Positions 55,311-64,000 of a stretch of 64,000 nt of DNA are shown in pieces. The notes below the pieces were generated by a model, which saw only the letters and a list, made by a program, of their open reading frames with translations, did no database searches and was not told the origin of the DNA. The stretch covers positions 62,001 to 126,000 of the forward strand of contig JBMOLU010000081.1 of assembly GCA_049325275.1 (NCBI GenBank), in the 5' to 3' direction. The stretch comes from CAIQJJ01 sp049325275. GTDB lineage: Bacteria > Chloroflexota > Anaerolineae > Anaerolineales > UBA4823. Position 1 is the first letter of the stretch; every line of letters begins with the position of its first letter. Both the position numbers and the translations under genes were made by a program.

Positions 55311-58300
55311 ATGTTCTCTCACCTGCACTTACAATCCGCTTACTCTTTTTTACGTGGCCTGGCTACACCGAAAGCCCTGGCAGAACGGGCAGCAGCATAT
55401 GCCATGCCTGCCCTGGCGCTGACCGATCACCACAGCCTGACGGGCGCAGTAGAATTCGTCGACGCCTGTCACGAAGCCGGTGTACGGCCGATCGTGGGAA
55501 TGGAAATCGATCTGGCGACTCCCTTCGGCCCAAGCGGCGTCATAACATTGCTGTGCAGCGATCTATCCGGCTGGCGCAGCCTTTGCCGGCTTGCCAGCAA
55601 CCGCGCAGGTGACACGCCTTTCATCTCGCTGGAACAGTTGGCCCAGGATTCGCAGGGATTAATCTGCCTGACCGGCGGAAAACGCAGTACGCTGACAATG
55701 CTGGCCAGCCAGGGCCAGTTCAAAAGCGCAGACCATTTACTATACGCATTAAAGGACGTCTTTTCCGCACACCTGTACGTCGAACTCCAGCGCCACACGC
55801 CCGAAGACACTTCACTATCGGCCTGCCTGGCCGATACCGCTGCCCACCACCGCCTGCCGCTCGTCGCCACGCACGATATCCACTATCTCGACCACACGCA
55901 GGCCAGCCTGCAACGCGTGGCCAGCAGCATTCGCAACACCCAACCTATCGCGACACTTCCCCCGCAAACCTGCGCCCCTACCGATGCCTGGTTCCTCTCG
56001 CCGGAAGACATGGCCGTACGCTTTCGTGACGTACCGGCCGCCCTGGCAGCAACCGAAGAAATCGCCGAGCGCTGCAAGATGGAATTACCGCTTGGCGTGC
56101 CGCACTTCCCCGCCATCGAGCTGCCTGCCGGCATCCGCCCGCTCGATCGGCTGCGCCAAAAAGCGGAGGCGGGCGCAAAAAGGCTGTATCCATCTATCAC
56201 ACCCGAAATCACAGCCCGCATCGAATACGAACTGTCCGTAATCGATGCCTGCGGGTACGCCGTACTGTTTTTGATCGTCGAAGACATTCTCAGCTACGCC
56301 CGCCGTTGCGGCGTGCCGATTTCTTCACGCGGTTCGGCGGCTTCATCGCTCATCGCTCACTGCCTCGGCATCACCAGCCCCGATCCGCTGCGCTTGAATC
56401 TGTACTTCGAACGCTTCCTCAATCCGGCCCGCGCCACGCCACCCGATATCGACACCGACCTGTGCTCGCGCGGCCGCGAAGACGTAATCCGGTACGTCTA
56501 CGAGCGTTTCGGACAGGAACGGGTGGCCACCGTCTGCACGATCAACCGTTTTCGCAGCCGCTCGGCGCTGCGTGAGACCGCCAAGGCCTATGGGCTGCCG
56601 GCGGAGGACGTCAGCCGCCTGGCCGAAAGCCTGCCCCACGGCTGGTACGGGCCAAGACAAACCCACGCATCCGATCCGTTTGCCGAGCTTGCCAAAGCCT
56701 ATCCCGATTCCCGATACCAGGCCATCTTCCAGGATGCGCGCGCCCTGATCGGGCTTCCCCACCACCTGAGCGTCCACCCCGGCGGGGTGGTGATTGCACC
56801 CGGGCCGATGACCGATCGGGTACCCACCACACTGGCCGCTAAAGGGGTCACGATCACGCAGTTCGATCTCGACGCGATCGAACGCATGGGACTGGTAAAA
56901 ATCGACCTGCTCGGCATCCGCGGTCTGACCGTGCTGGGCGACGTCGCCCGAGCGATCGGCAGCCTCGTCCCGCCTGCCGGCACGCCAAGCCTTGCGGCTA
57001 CAGCACATACGCAACCGGGACCTCACCTACCCGTTCTCGACTGGCTAGACTCTATCCCCGAAGACGATCCCGTAACACGCGAAACCCTCCAAAACGGCCG
57101 CACCATCGGCTGTTTCCAGATCGAAAGCCCGGGCATGCGCGCCACCCTGCGCGAAATTCGTGCCCAGAGCGTGGACGATTTGATGGTTGCCCTGGCGCTC
57201 TATCGCCCGGGGCCACTGACCGGTGGGCTAAAGGACGCCTTCGTGCGCCGCCACCTCGGTCGGGAAGTACCTACCCAGCTTCACCCGGCGTTAACGCCCT
57301 TGCTGGCTGACACGTATGGCGTGATTCTCTACCAGGAACAGGTGCTGCGCATCGCCCACGAACTGGCCGGCCTGAGCCTGGCCGACGCCGACCTGCTGCG
57401 CCGGGCGATGAGTCATTTCGACCCGGGCAAGCAAATGCAAACCTTGCAGGAAAAGTTCATCGCCGGCGCCTGGGAGCGCAACCAGGTCCCCCCGGAAATC
57501 GGCGCCCGCACCTGGGAACTAATGGCCGCCTTCGCCGGGTACGGTTTCCCGAAAGCGCACGCAGCCTCCTACGCACAAATCGGCTGGCGGGCGGCGTGGT
57601 GCAAAACGCATCACCCGGCCATCTTCCTGGGCGCAGTACTGGCCAACTGGGGCGGCTACTACAGCCAGCGCGTTTATCTCACCGAAGCGCGCCGCATGGG
57701 GCTGTGCATCGCACCGCCGCATATCAACCATGCCGGTTCGCAGTTTGCCGTGCGTTACCTCGATGGCGAACCGGTGTTATTCATGGGCCTGGACCAGGTA
57801 CGTGACCTTACCCGCCGCACGCAGGCAGCCATCAGCCGTCAGCAGCCGTTCCATTCGCTGCAAGATTTTCTGGTGCGCGTCGATCCCCGGCCGGTGGAGG
57901 CCGAGAACCTGATCCGGGTTGGGGCGTTGGAAGGGTTCGGCAGCATCCCGGCGCTACTCGAAGGCATTCGACCTGGCGGCTGGCGCGGCGGCCAGCTCTC
58001 GCTGTTCGAAAGCACCGTCCGGAATAGGCAAGACTGGTCGCTGGCCGAAAAAGTGGCCGCCCAAGAAGCCATTTTAGGCACGGGCGTGATCGCCCACCCC
58101 CTGGAACTGGCCGCAGAAGCGATGCGTGCTGCCGGTGCGCTGACCACGCTCGAAGCAGCCGCACATACCGGCCAGCGCGTTCGCGTGGTCGGCATGCGCC
58201 AGACGTGGCGACGCAGCAGCACCAGCCACGGCGACTACGTTTATTTCATGACGCTCGAAGACCTGGAAGGCATGTTGGATGTGGTTATTGTGGGAGATGT

Positions 58301-58427
58301 ATACCGCCGAAGCCGCACCACGCTGCGTACGGCAGGCCCCTACGTGATCGAGGGGCCGATTGAACTGGACCGGCAGCAGGGAGAACCGTTCCTACGCGCC
58401 GAACGCATCAGTACATTGAAAGGATAA
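55311..58427 (+). CDS. dnaE2: DNA polymerase III alpha subunit, error-prone DnaE2-like
   Basis: A 1038-residue C-family polymerase. The N-terminal PHP domain has 'HLHLQSAYSFLRGLA', 'LTDHHSLTGAVEF' and 'THDIHYLDHTQ'. The catalytic acidic residues are in 'ATPPDIDTDLCSRGREDVIRYV' (near residue 379) with the third in the region 'VKIDLLGIRGLTVL'. 'AGYGFPKAHAASYAQIGWRAAWCKTHHPAIFL' and an OB-fold end ('GQRVRVVGMRQTWRRSSTSHGDYVYFMTLEDLEG') complete it. Length and details match DnaE2/ImuC, used in SOS translesion synthesis. No ImuA or ImuB is present in the window. The ATG at 55311 lies 71 bases after glnS. Confidence 0.9.
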   Translation: MFSHLHLQSAYSFLRGLATPKALAERAAAYAMPALALTDHHSLTGAVEFVDACHEAGVRPIVGMEIDLATPFGPSGVITLLCSDLSGWRSLCRLASNRAGDTPFISLEQLAQDSQGLICLTGGKRSTLTMLASQGQFKSADHLLYALKDVFSAHLYVELQRHTPEDTSLSACLADTAAHHRLPLVATHDIHYLDHTQASLQRVASSIRNTQPIATLPPQTCAPTDAWFLSPEDMAVRFRDVPAALAATEEIAERCKMELPLGVPHFPAIELPAGIRPLDRLRQKAEAGAKRLYPSITPEITARIEYELSVIDACGYAVLFLIVEDILSYARRCGVPISSRGSAASSLIAHCLGITSPDPLRLNLYFERFLNPARATPPDIDTDLCSRGREDVIRYVYERFGQERVATVCTINRFRSRSALRETAKAYGLPAEDVSRLAESLPHGWYGPRQTHASDPFAELAKAYPDSRYQAIFQDARALIGLPHHLSVHPGGVVIAPGPMTDRVPTTLAAKGVTITQFDLDAIERMGLVKIDLLGIRGLTVLGDVARAIGSLVPPAGTPSLAATAHTQPGPHLPVLDWLDSIPEDDPVTRETLQNGRTIGCFQIESPGMRATLREIRAQSVDDLMVALALYRPGPLTGGLKDAFVRRHLGREVPTQLHPALTPLLADTYGVILYQEQVLRIAHELAGLSLADADLLRRAMSHFDPGKQMQTLQEKFIAGAWERNQVPPEIGARTWELMAAFAGYGFPKAHAASYAQIGWRAAWCKTHHPAIFLGAVLANWGGYYSQRVYLTEARRMGLCIAPPHINHAGSQFAVRYLDGEPVLFMGLDQVRDLTRRTQAAISRQQPFHSLQDFLVRVDPRPVEAENLIRVGALEGFGSIPALLEGIRPGGWRGGQLSLFESTVRNRQDWSLAEKVAAQEAILGTGVIAHPLELAAEAMRAAGALTTLEAAAHTGQRVRVVGMRQTWRRSSTSHGDYVYFMTLEDLEGMLDVVIVGDVYRRSRTTLRTAGPYVIEGPIELDRQQGEPFLRAERISTLKG

Positions 58428-58472
58428 GGCCAGGCAGGCACACCGGCCTCGGGCAGACTGGATGGTAAACGA

Positions 58473-59528
58473 TCAATAGCGCCGTTCGCGTTTTGGGTAC
58501 GGCTGGAACGGCGTGCGCGGTTCTTCACCGACCCAGTCCCCGGCCTGCAACAGGTCCATGGAACGCAACAGATCGAACGTCAGCCAGTGTGAGACCTGCG
58601 GATACGGGGGGTACGTCCACAAGCCAAACTCCGAAGGCAAGCCGAGGAGAAAGGCGAGCAAATCTGCCACCCGTTGATCGTCTTTCGAGGCACCAACCTG
58701 CCCACACAAGCCCAGAAGTAAAGCAAGATCGAAACGGGCAAAGTAGGTAAAGAAACCGCGCGGCTTTTCGGCGCCGACCATGCGTGCCACTTCATGGCCG
58801 AGGGCGTAAGCATCCCGCGTTTCACGTCCCAAGAGGTGATCGAGCGCCTTGTGGGCCGCCTCGCTCGTACGGCGCTGAGGATGCGCCGCCAGGCAAAGCA
58901 ACGCCCCGGTCGTGTTGGAACGGCAGCCCCAGCGGGAATGCGGCAGGCGGCGGTAACCTCCCACGTAGCCGAGCACCCCACCGGCAGCAAGCCCGGTCGG
59001 CCAGGCGCCGTCCTCGAGACGCTGCACCAGCAGCCAATCGTAGGCCCGTTCGGCGCGTGCATCACCGGCAAAGCCACACATCGCCAGGCCGCGCAGCGGG
59101 AAAGCCGTCTGCAGCGGGATGATCGTGTAACGCTCACGGACGGGCATTTCGCCCACGCCATCGGTCAGGGCGACATCTTCTCCCAACGGCCACGAGCCAT
59201 CGGCACTCTGCTGCCCAAAGAGAAACTCGGCCGCACGCGCCACAGGTGGAAAACTACCATCGAAACCGAGATAACCCAGGCGGGCCAACGCCAGCGCCGT
59301 CATTTGTGTGCGGCTGCCGCCAGCACGCCCGATGGCCAACACACCGGCAGGCCAGGAGCCGTCTGCATCTTGCAACGCCAGGAGATCGGCCAGCAGAGGA
59401 TCTTGCTCGCGCAGCAAGGTAAGCTCGCACAGTTCTGCATCATCCGCAGGGCGATGCAGCAGGTCGCGTAAAACGAGATAGCGTAAACAAGGGGATGGGT
59501 CTGCAAGAAGAAGTGGAGGCCAAATCAT
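58473..59528 (-). CDS. prenyltransferase/squalene-oxidase-repeat (alpha-alpha barrel) protein
   Basis: A 351-residue soluble protein with repeats of the terpene cyclase toroid: 'LLALQDADGSWPAGV', 'LFGQQSADGSWPLGED' and 'LLVQRLEDGAWPTGL' (QW-like motifs), plus 'GLAMCGFAGDARAERAYDWL' helices. The catalytic DxDD motif of squalene-hopene cyclases is not visible, so a cyclase function is unlikely. The family contains many proteins of unknown role. It is divergent from the ROK gene with a 32-base intergenic gap. Confidence 0.78.
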   Translation of the reverse strand: MIWPPLLLADPSPCLRYLVLRDLLHRPADDAELCELTLLREQDPLLADLLALQDADGSWPAGVLAIGRAGGSRTQMTALALARLGYLGFDGSFPPVARAAEFLFGQQSADGSWPLGEDVALTDGVGEMPVRERYTIIPLQTAFPLRGLAMCGFAGDARAERAYDWLLVQRLEDGAWPTGLAAGGVLGYVGGYRRLPHSRWGCRSNTTGALLCLAAHPQRRTSEAAHKALDHLLGRETRDAYALGHEVARMVGAEKPRGFFTYFARFDLALLLGLCGQVGASKDDQRVADLLAFLLGLPSEFGLWTYPPYPQVSHWLTFDLLRSMDLLQAGDWVGEEPRTPFQPYPKRERRY

Positions 59529-59547
59529 GAGAGAATCGCTTTCGTGC

Positions 59548-59561
59548 TACAATATTTTTCA
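59548..59561 (+). promoter_or_regulatory. -10 element giving a leaderless ROK mRNA
   Basis: TACAAT at 59548-59553 ends seven bases before the ATG at 59561. A start of transcription at the usual distance falls on the ATG itself. No ribosome binding site is present. Confidence 0.5.
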
Positions 59562-60607
59562 TGCTCGCCAAGACCGTCATCGCTGTTGATATCGGTGGCA
59601 CCAAGATTGCCATCGCACGTGGAGACCGGCAAGGCAACCTGGCGGAGGTGCGCACCTTCGCGACCCCGCATGGCCGGCCACAGGAGACGCTGCCGGCGGC
59701 CCTCGCCGCAATCGAAGCGCACGTCACCAGCCTGCTCGAAGGGCACGTGGGCGGAATCGGCATTGCCGCCCCCGGGCCTACGGACTGCGCCGAAGGGATT
59801 TTGCTGCTGGCGCCATCCATGGGCTGGCAAAACGTGCCGCTACAGGCGCATTTCGAACGGCGCTTCGGGGTGCCGGTGCGGGTTTCCAACGACGTGCAGG
59901 CGGCGGCGCTGGGCGAGTTGCGCTTCGGCTGGGGCCAAAAGCCGCTTGATGACGGCCGGCTGCCGCTGCACTTGTTTTGGATGACGGTCAGCACCGGTAT
60001 CGGTGGCTGCATCGTCACCAACGGAAGCGTGTACCGCGGCAAGGGCGCCGCCGGTGAAATCGGTCATCTTATCCTCGATGAGCACGGCCCTCTTGGCGCC
60101 TGCGGCCACACCGGCTGCCTGGAGTCACTCGCCTGCGGCCCGGCCATTGCCGCCGAAGCCAGGCGGCGGATCGCTCAAGGAGAACCATCCATGGCCCTCA
60201 CGCTGGCCGGCAGCATCGAACAGGTGACGCCGCCGCTTTTGGTCCAGGCAGCACACCAGGGAGATGCTCTGGCGTGCCAATTGTGGCAGGAAGCCGGTGC
60301 GGCCATCGGCAAGGCGCTTTCTTATGCAATCAATCTGCTCGACCCCGATCTGCTCGTGCTGGGCGGCGGTGTGATCCTTGGGGCCGGAGATCTGATCCTC
60401 GAGCCGATCACCGCCTGCGCATACGATCCCAAACATTCCCTGCCGGGCATGCGCCATCGCCCGCCACCGATCGTCAAAGCCTGGCACGGAACCAATGCCG
60501 GGCTGGTCGGGGCAACCGCCCTGGGCATAACAGCCTGCGAAGAAAGCAGCATACCGGTCACCGAGACATCCCCAACAACTGCGCCAGGTAAGGTGCCGTC
60601 GGGGTAG
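59561..60607 (+). CDS. ROK-family sugar kinase
   Basis: A 348-residue ROK protein. The ATP-binding phosphate 1 motif is 'VIAVDIGGTKIAIARGD', the catalytic Asp is in 'VRVSNDVQAAALGE', and the phosphate 2/adenosine parts are 'SGIGGCIV'-like 'STGIGGCIVTNGSVYRG' and 'LLVLGGGVILGAGD'. The ROK signature with its zinc site is 'AGEIGHLILDEHGPLGACGHTGCLESLACG'; one of the usual three zinc Cys is replaced. No HTH is present, so it is a kinase (glucokinase- or mannokinase-like) rather than a repressor. Its tail overlaps that of the convergent UvrA-like gene by 50 bases. Confidence 0.9.
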   Translation: MLAKTVIAVDIGGTKIAIARGDRQGNLAEVRTFATPHGRPQETLPAALAAIEAHVTSLLEGHVGGIGIAAPGPTDCAEGILLLAPSMGWQNVPLQAHFERRFGVPVRVSNDVQAAALGELRFGWGQKPLDDGRLPLHLFWMTVSTGIGGCIVTNGSVYRGKGAAGEIGHLILDEHGPLGACGHTGCLESLACGPAIAAEARRRIAQGEPSMALTLAGSIEQVTPPLLVQAAHQGDALACQLWQEAGAAIGKALSYAINLLDPDLLVLGGGVILGAGDLILEPITACAYDPKHSLPGMRHRPPPIVKAWHGTNAGLVGATALGITACEESSIPVTETSPTTAPGKVPSG

Positions 60608-63600
60608 CGCCGGCCGCAAGATCCAGCGGCGTCCCTTCAGCAATCACATAACCGCCAGCGGGGCCACCCACGGGGCCGAGCTCGATCAGCCAGTCGCAGG
60701 CGGCCAGCAAATGGGTGTGATGGTCGACGATCAGCACGCTTCCCCCTTCATCGACCAGGCGGCGCAGCACCCCGGCCAGGCGGGCCACATCTTCCAGGTG
60801 CTGCCCGAGGGATGGTTCATCGAGGAGATACAGCGTGCCGGCATGTGAATTCCGGCGGTTTCTGGCATTCGGCGCACGCATCAATTCGGCGGCAATCTTC
60901 AGGCGCTGCGCTTCGCCGCCGGAGAGCGCGTAACCCGGCTGGCGCAAGACGAGATATCCCAGGCCAACGTCACGGGCGGCCTGCAAGGGGTAGGCAAGGC
61001 GCTCATCCGCGCCAAACAAGGCAAAGACCTGATCGATCGTCAGGCCATACACTTCGGGGTAGGCCACACCGTTCAGGCGCACGGCCCAGGCTTCATCCAG
61101 GCAACCGGACCCGCGGCAGACTTCACAAGGGAGGTGCACGTCGGGCAAAAAGGCCATGTCGAGGGTCAGCACGCCGCTCCCACCGCAGGCCGAACAGGAG
61201 GCGGCCAGTTGCTCTTCGGTAACGCCCAGCGCACGGGCATCTCCGCCGGCAGCGAACAAGGATTGTAGCGGCTTGACGAGGCCCAAGAACCCGGCCGGGC
61301 TGCTGACTCCTGCCTTCGATTGATCGACCAACAGTACCCGCCCCGGTGCACCCTCGATGGCGTCATGCGCCCCCGGATCGACTGGTTCGTAGGCCACGGA
61401 GGTAGTCTGCCTTTTGGGGGCCAGGGCGCGGCCGAGGGTATCGATCACCAGCGTCGATTTGCCCGAACCCGAAACTCCACACACCCCGACCAGGCAGTTG
61501 AGCGGGAAAGAAACCGTCAGGCCCTTGAGATTGTTGGCGCGTGCGCCAGCAACCTGCATAACCGCAGAGACATTTCGGCGCTTCGGATGCGCAGGCAGCA
61601 AGACCGGAACCTGCCGCAACCACCTGCCAGTCGGAGTCTCCATCCGGGCGACGGCAGCAGCCGTTCCCTGCGCTACGATCTTCCCACCCAACTGGCCCGC
61701 CCCGGGACCAACGTCGATCAACCAATCCGCCGCCCGCATGACCTGCAGGTCGTGTTCAACGACGATGACGGTGTTGCCTTCCCGGCGCAAGCCGGTAAGT
61801 GCGCCGATCAGGGCATCCACTTCGCAAGGGTGCAGGCCGCGGGTCGGCTCGTCGAGCAGCAAGGTCAGGGAGGTCAGGCCGCTCCCCAGCAGGCCGGCCA
61901 GGCGGATGCGCTGCGCCTCCCCGGCGGAGAGCGTACCGGCCACGCGGTCGAGGTGAAGATACCCCAGGCCAACCTGAACGAGGAAGCGCAAACGGTGCAG
62001 GGCCTGCGCATGCGCACGCGCCAACGCCGGAACGTCCACCCCTTCCAGAATAGCCAGAAGCTCAACCAGCGTAACCGCACTCAACTCATGGATATTCCGT
62101 CCTGCGAGCGTGACGGCCAGGTACTCAGGCCGCAGGCGCGCACCGCCACAGGCCGGGCAGGGCTGGGTGTCGGTATACGTGCCGCCGACGTCCCAATCGC
62201 GGATCATGCCATAGAATCCTGGCCAGCGCGCCTGGTACGTGTTCAAGCGCCCGGTACGGCTTTCGTAGTGCACGGTCAGCTCGACTTCCGAACCGAACAG
62301 GAAGGCTTGCTGGGCCTGCGGTGCCATCTCGTTCCAGGATGTCGCCGCGGGATCGAAGCCGAAATACCGCCCCAAAGCCTGAACGTGATAGTAGCCGCCG
62401 TTGAAGGGTTTCCCCAGGTAACCGTTGGGGAAGAAACCCGGCGAGTACATCGCGCCACCGGTCAGCGGCTTTTCAGGCGCAACGATCAACTTGGCAGGGT
62501 TTGGAACCTGCAAGGTACCGACGCCATTGCACTTCAGGCAGGCCGCAGCATACGTGGCGGACGAAAAATGGCGCGGAGCCGCAAAGGGCGCCGCAGCCCC
62601 ACAGGCCGGGCAAAGCCAGGAGCCGCCCCGGCTATCGCCTGTGTAAAAATTGCGCACAGAAGCATCCGCAACCACCCTTTGCCCGCACTGCAAGCACCTG
62701 CGCTCGCCAACTGCGGCCAACAAGACCGCCAGGTGATGGCTGATTTCCGTCGCTGTGCCCACCGTCGCCCGGCGCGAATACACCAGGCGGCCGGCTCCCA
62801 CCGCCAAAGCCACGCCCAGGCCCGTAACGGCATCCACTTCCGCCTCGGCGCCTTCGCGTGTTCCCTGGCGTTCGTACAGCGAGAGGGTTTCGAGGAAACG
62901 CCGCCGGGCCTCCGCTTCCAAGACATCGTGTACCAACGATGACTTCCCCGATCCGGAAACGCCGGTGACCACCGTTAACTTGCCCTTGGGAAACTCGACC
63001 GAAACGTCACGCAGGTTATGGATGCGCGCACCGCAAATTTTGATGGCCGGATGGGAGCGCTGTGGTGCAGTCTCTAGCGACTGCTCGGTCGCCAGCGACT
63101 GCTCGGTCGCCAGCAACTGCGCCTCCGCAAACCCGGACAAGCTGGCTTCTTGGCGCAAGGCAAAACCGGTTGGCGAATCGACCGCCGCCAACCCTGCCAC
63201 CGGACCGGCATAGAGCAAACGGCCGCCTGCCGGTCCGGCGCCAGGACCGAGGTCGATGGCCCAATCGGCGGCGCGCATCACGTCGATATTGTGCTCGACG
63301 ATGATGATGGTGGCGCCCCCACGCACAAGCCGGTCGAGGATGGTCAGCAGGCCGGCCAAGTCCTGTGGGTGCAAACCGGTAGAAGGCTCATCGAGGATCA
63401 ACAGCTCTTTTTCGAGCGAACGCTGGCCGAGATATTTCGCCAGCTTTACCCGCTGCGCTTCGCCGCCGGAAAGCGTGGGCGACGGCTGACCCAGTTCGAG
63501 ATAACCCAAGCCAATCTCGCACAAGGCATCGAGAATACGTTGCGCGGCGGCCAGCCTGCCGGGTGGCAGGCGTGTTTCACGGCGAAAAACTTGGCGCACC

Positions 63601-64000
63601 TGCGCAATGGAAAGCCGGTAAAAGTCGGCAATAGAAAGGGGGACAGCGTTCCCGGTTTCTCCCGACCGGCCTCCAGGGTCGACCACAAACTTCGCCGCCA
63701 ATACGGCCTCGTTGAAGCGCGCGCCATCGCAATCGCCGCACGGAATCCACGTCGAAGGCAAATAGCGCATGGAAACTTCGATCGCACCGAGGCCTTCACA
63801 GGTCGGGCAAGCGCCTTCCGCACGGTTGAAAGAAAACTGCGAAGGAGAAAGCCCCGTTGCTGCGGCAAACAAATCGCGGATGATATCGGCCAGCTTGGTG
63901 TAAGTGGCAGGGTTGGAACGCGGGTTGCGCCCGATGGGCGATTGATCCACCAGAACGGGACGGATGTCTATATTTTTTGTACCTTTCACTGCCGGCGCGA
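60558..64000 (-). CDS. UvrA-like ATPase with at least three ABC modules, 5' end missing
   Basis: At least 1147 codons are open to the right edge without a lesion. Reading N to C: first, the rear of a UvrA second half (Zn motif 'CPTCEGLGAIEV...CGDCDG', signature 'PTLSGGEAQRVKLAKYL', 'LLILDEPSTGLHPQD', 'VEHNIDVM'). Second, a full first-half-type module (Walker A 'VTGVSGSGKSSLVHDV', Zn-like 'CPACGG', signature 'GTLSAGEAQRIRLAGLL', 'LLLDEPTRGLHP'). Third, a full second-half-type module (Walker A 'GVCGVSGSGKSTLVIDTL', 'CSACGGSGVLTLDMAFLPDVHLPCEVCRG', signature 'YALSGGEAQRLKIAAEL', 'LYLLDEPSLGQHLEDV'). Normal UvrA has two modules; this protein has three visible signatures and probably a fourth module beyond the edge. 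It may bind damaged or foreign DNA, or an antibiotic-DNA complex. Confidence 0.88.
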   Translation of the reverse strand, partial: APAVKGTKNIDIRPVLVDQSPIGRNPRSNPATYTKLADIIRDLFAAATGLSPSQFSFNRAEGACPTCEGLGAIEVSMRYLPSTWIPCGDCDGARFNEAVLAAKFVVDPGGRSGETGNAVPLSIADFYRLSIAQVRQVFRRETRLPPGRLAAAQRILDALCEIGLGYLELGQPSPTLSGGEAQRVKLAKYLGQRSLEKELLILDEPSTGLHPQDLAGLLTILDRLVRGGATIIIVEHNIDVMRAADWAIDLGPGAGPAGGRLLYAGPVAGLAAVDSPTGFALRQEASLSGFAEAQLLATEQSLATEQSLETAPQRSHPAIKICGARIHNLRDVSVEFPKGKLTVVTGVSGSGKSSLVHDVLEAEARRRFLETLSLYERQGTREGAEAEVDAVTGLGVALAVGAGRLVYSRRATVGTATEISHHLAVLLAAVGERRCLQCGQRVVADASVRNFYTGDSRGGSWLCPACGAAAPFAAPRHFSSATYAAACLKCNGVGTLQVPNPAKLIVAPEKPLTGGAMYSPGFFPNGYLGKPFNGGYYHVQALGRYFGFDPAATSWNEMAPQAQQAFLFGSEVELTVHYESRTGRLNTYQARWPGFYGMIRDWDVGGTYTDTQPCPACGGARLRPEYLAVTLAGRNIHELSAVTLVELLAILEGVDVPALARAHAQALHRLRFLVQVGLGYLHLDRVAGTLSAGEAQRIRLAGLLGSGLTSLTLLLDEPTRGLHPCEVDALIGALTGLRREGNTVIVVEHDLQVMRAADWLIDVGPGAGQLGGKIVAQGTAAAVARMETPTGRWLRQVPVLLPAHPKRRNVSAVMQVAGARANNLKGLTVSFPLNCLVGVCGVSGSGKSTLVIDTLGRALAPKRQTTSVAYEPVDPGAHDAIEGAPGRVLLVDQSKAGVSSPAGFLGLVKPLQSLFAAGGDARALGVTEEQLAASCSACGGSGVLTLDMAFLPDVHLPCEVCRGSGCLDEAWAVRLNGVAYPEVYGLTIDQVFALFGADERLAYPLQAARDVGLGYLVLRQPGYALSGGEAQRLKIAAELMRAPNARNRRNSHAGTLYLLDEPSLGQHLEDVARLAGVLRRLVDEGGSVLIVDHHTHLLAACDWLIELGPVGGPAGGYVIAEGTPLDLAAGATPTAPYLAQLLGMSR

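Noticed and set aside
63075..63118. Short tandem repeat of ~18 bases in the UvrA-like gene.
   Set aside because: It only encodes a repeated linker (ATEQSL) between modules and keeps the frame.

Overview
The window is GC-rich bacterial DNA, most likely from the Chloroflexota (Anaerolineae-like). This is inference from the gene families: a MuiA/DUF4139 protein, RNase J, a GH140-like protein, exported proteins ending in an LYLP-type tail, membrane NTPases with glycine-rich helices, and a UvrA-type protein with extra ABC modules. No rRNA or other direct taxonomic marker is present.

Layout. (1) 1-12.3 kb is an intact housekeeping-like block: a partial MuiA-family gene, a kinase-like phosphotransferase, a nucleoside phosphorylase, a GH140-like hydrolase, an esterase, a CBS-ACT protein, an M20 peptidase, a VTT membrane protein, a cyclophilin and uridine kinase, all on the minus strand. 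It is followed by a cold-shock gene with a structured leader, an RNase H-fold exonuclease with a TPR-like tail, and tRNA-Pro(GGG) and tRNA-Gly(CCC). (2) 12.3-16.1 kb is a nest of insertion sequences. A complete 1.9-kb IS with a 6-bp target duplication sits inside the transposase gene of an older IS, and the host reading frame can be rebuilt exactly. (3) 16.2-20.5 kb holds two small exported proteins, a palindrome-rich AT-richer patch and RNase J. (4) 20.6-47 kb is an accessory region: lipoproteins, CPBP proteases, ABC-2 transport, serine hydrolases, alpha/beta hydrolases, methyltransferases, nucleotidyltransferases, and an SBP-histidine kinase-response regulator operon. Genes here are often followed directly by copies of a ~45-85 bp two-hairpin repeat that ends in a terminator-like GC stem. 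Many genes here are frameshifted, contain stops, are truncated, or are fused to pieces of other genes. (5) 47.2-53.1 kb looks like a decayed defence-type island: a type I methyltransferase relic fused to a metallopeptidase tail, an intact pair of overlapping P-loop NTPases (one soluble, one membrane-anchored), a relic of a NACHT-like NTPase, and two small loci behind near-duplicate promoter/leader sequences. (6) 53.2-64 kb is intact again: tRNA-Gln(CTG) divergent from glnS, an error-prone DnaE2-like polymerase, a prenyltransferase-fold protein, a ROK sugar kinase and a UvrA-like protein running off the right edge.

The genes do not form one pathway. The most coherent working units are the sugar-binding-protein/sensor/regulator operon (30.4-35.5 kb), the ABC exporter block (22.7-25.8 kb), and the two-NTPase module (47.9-51.5 kb). 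The contrast between lesion-free flanks and a centre dense in lesions argues that the centre is a real zone of acquisition, recombination and decay rather than a run of sequencing errors.
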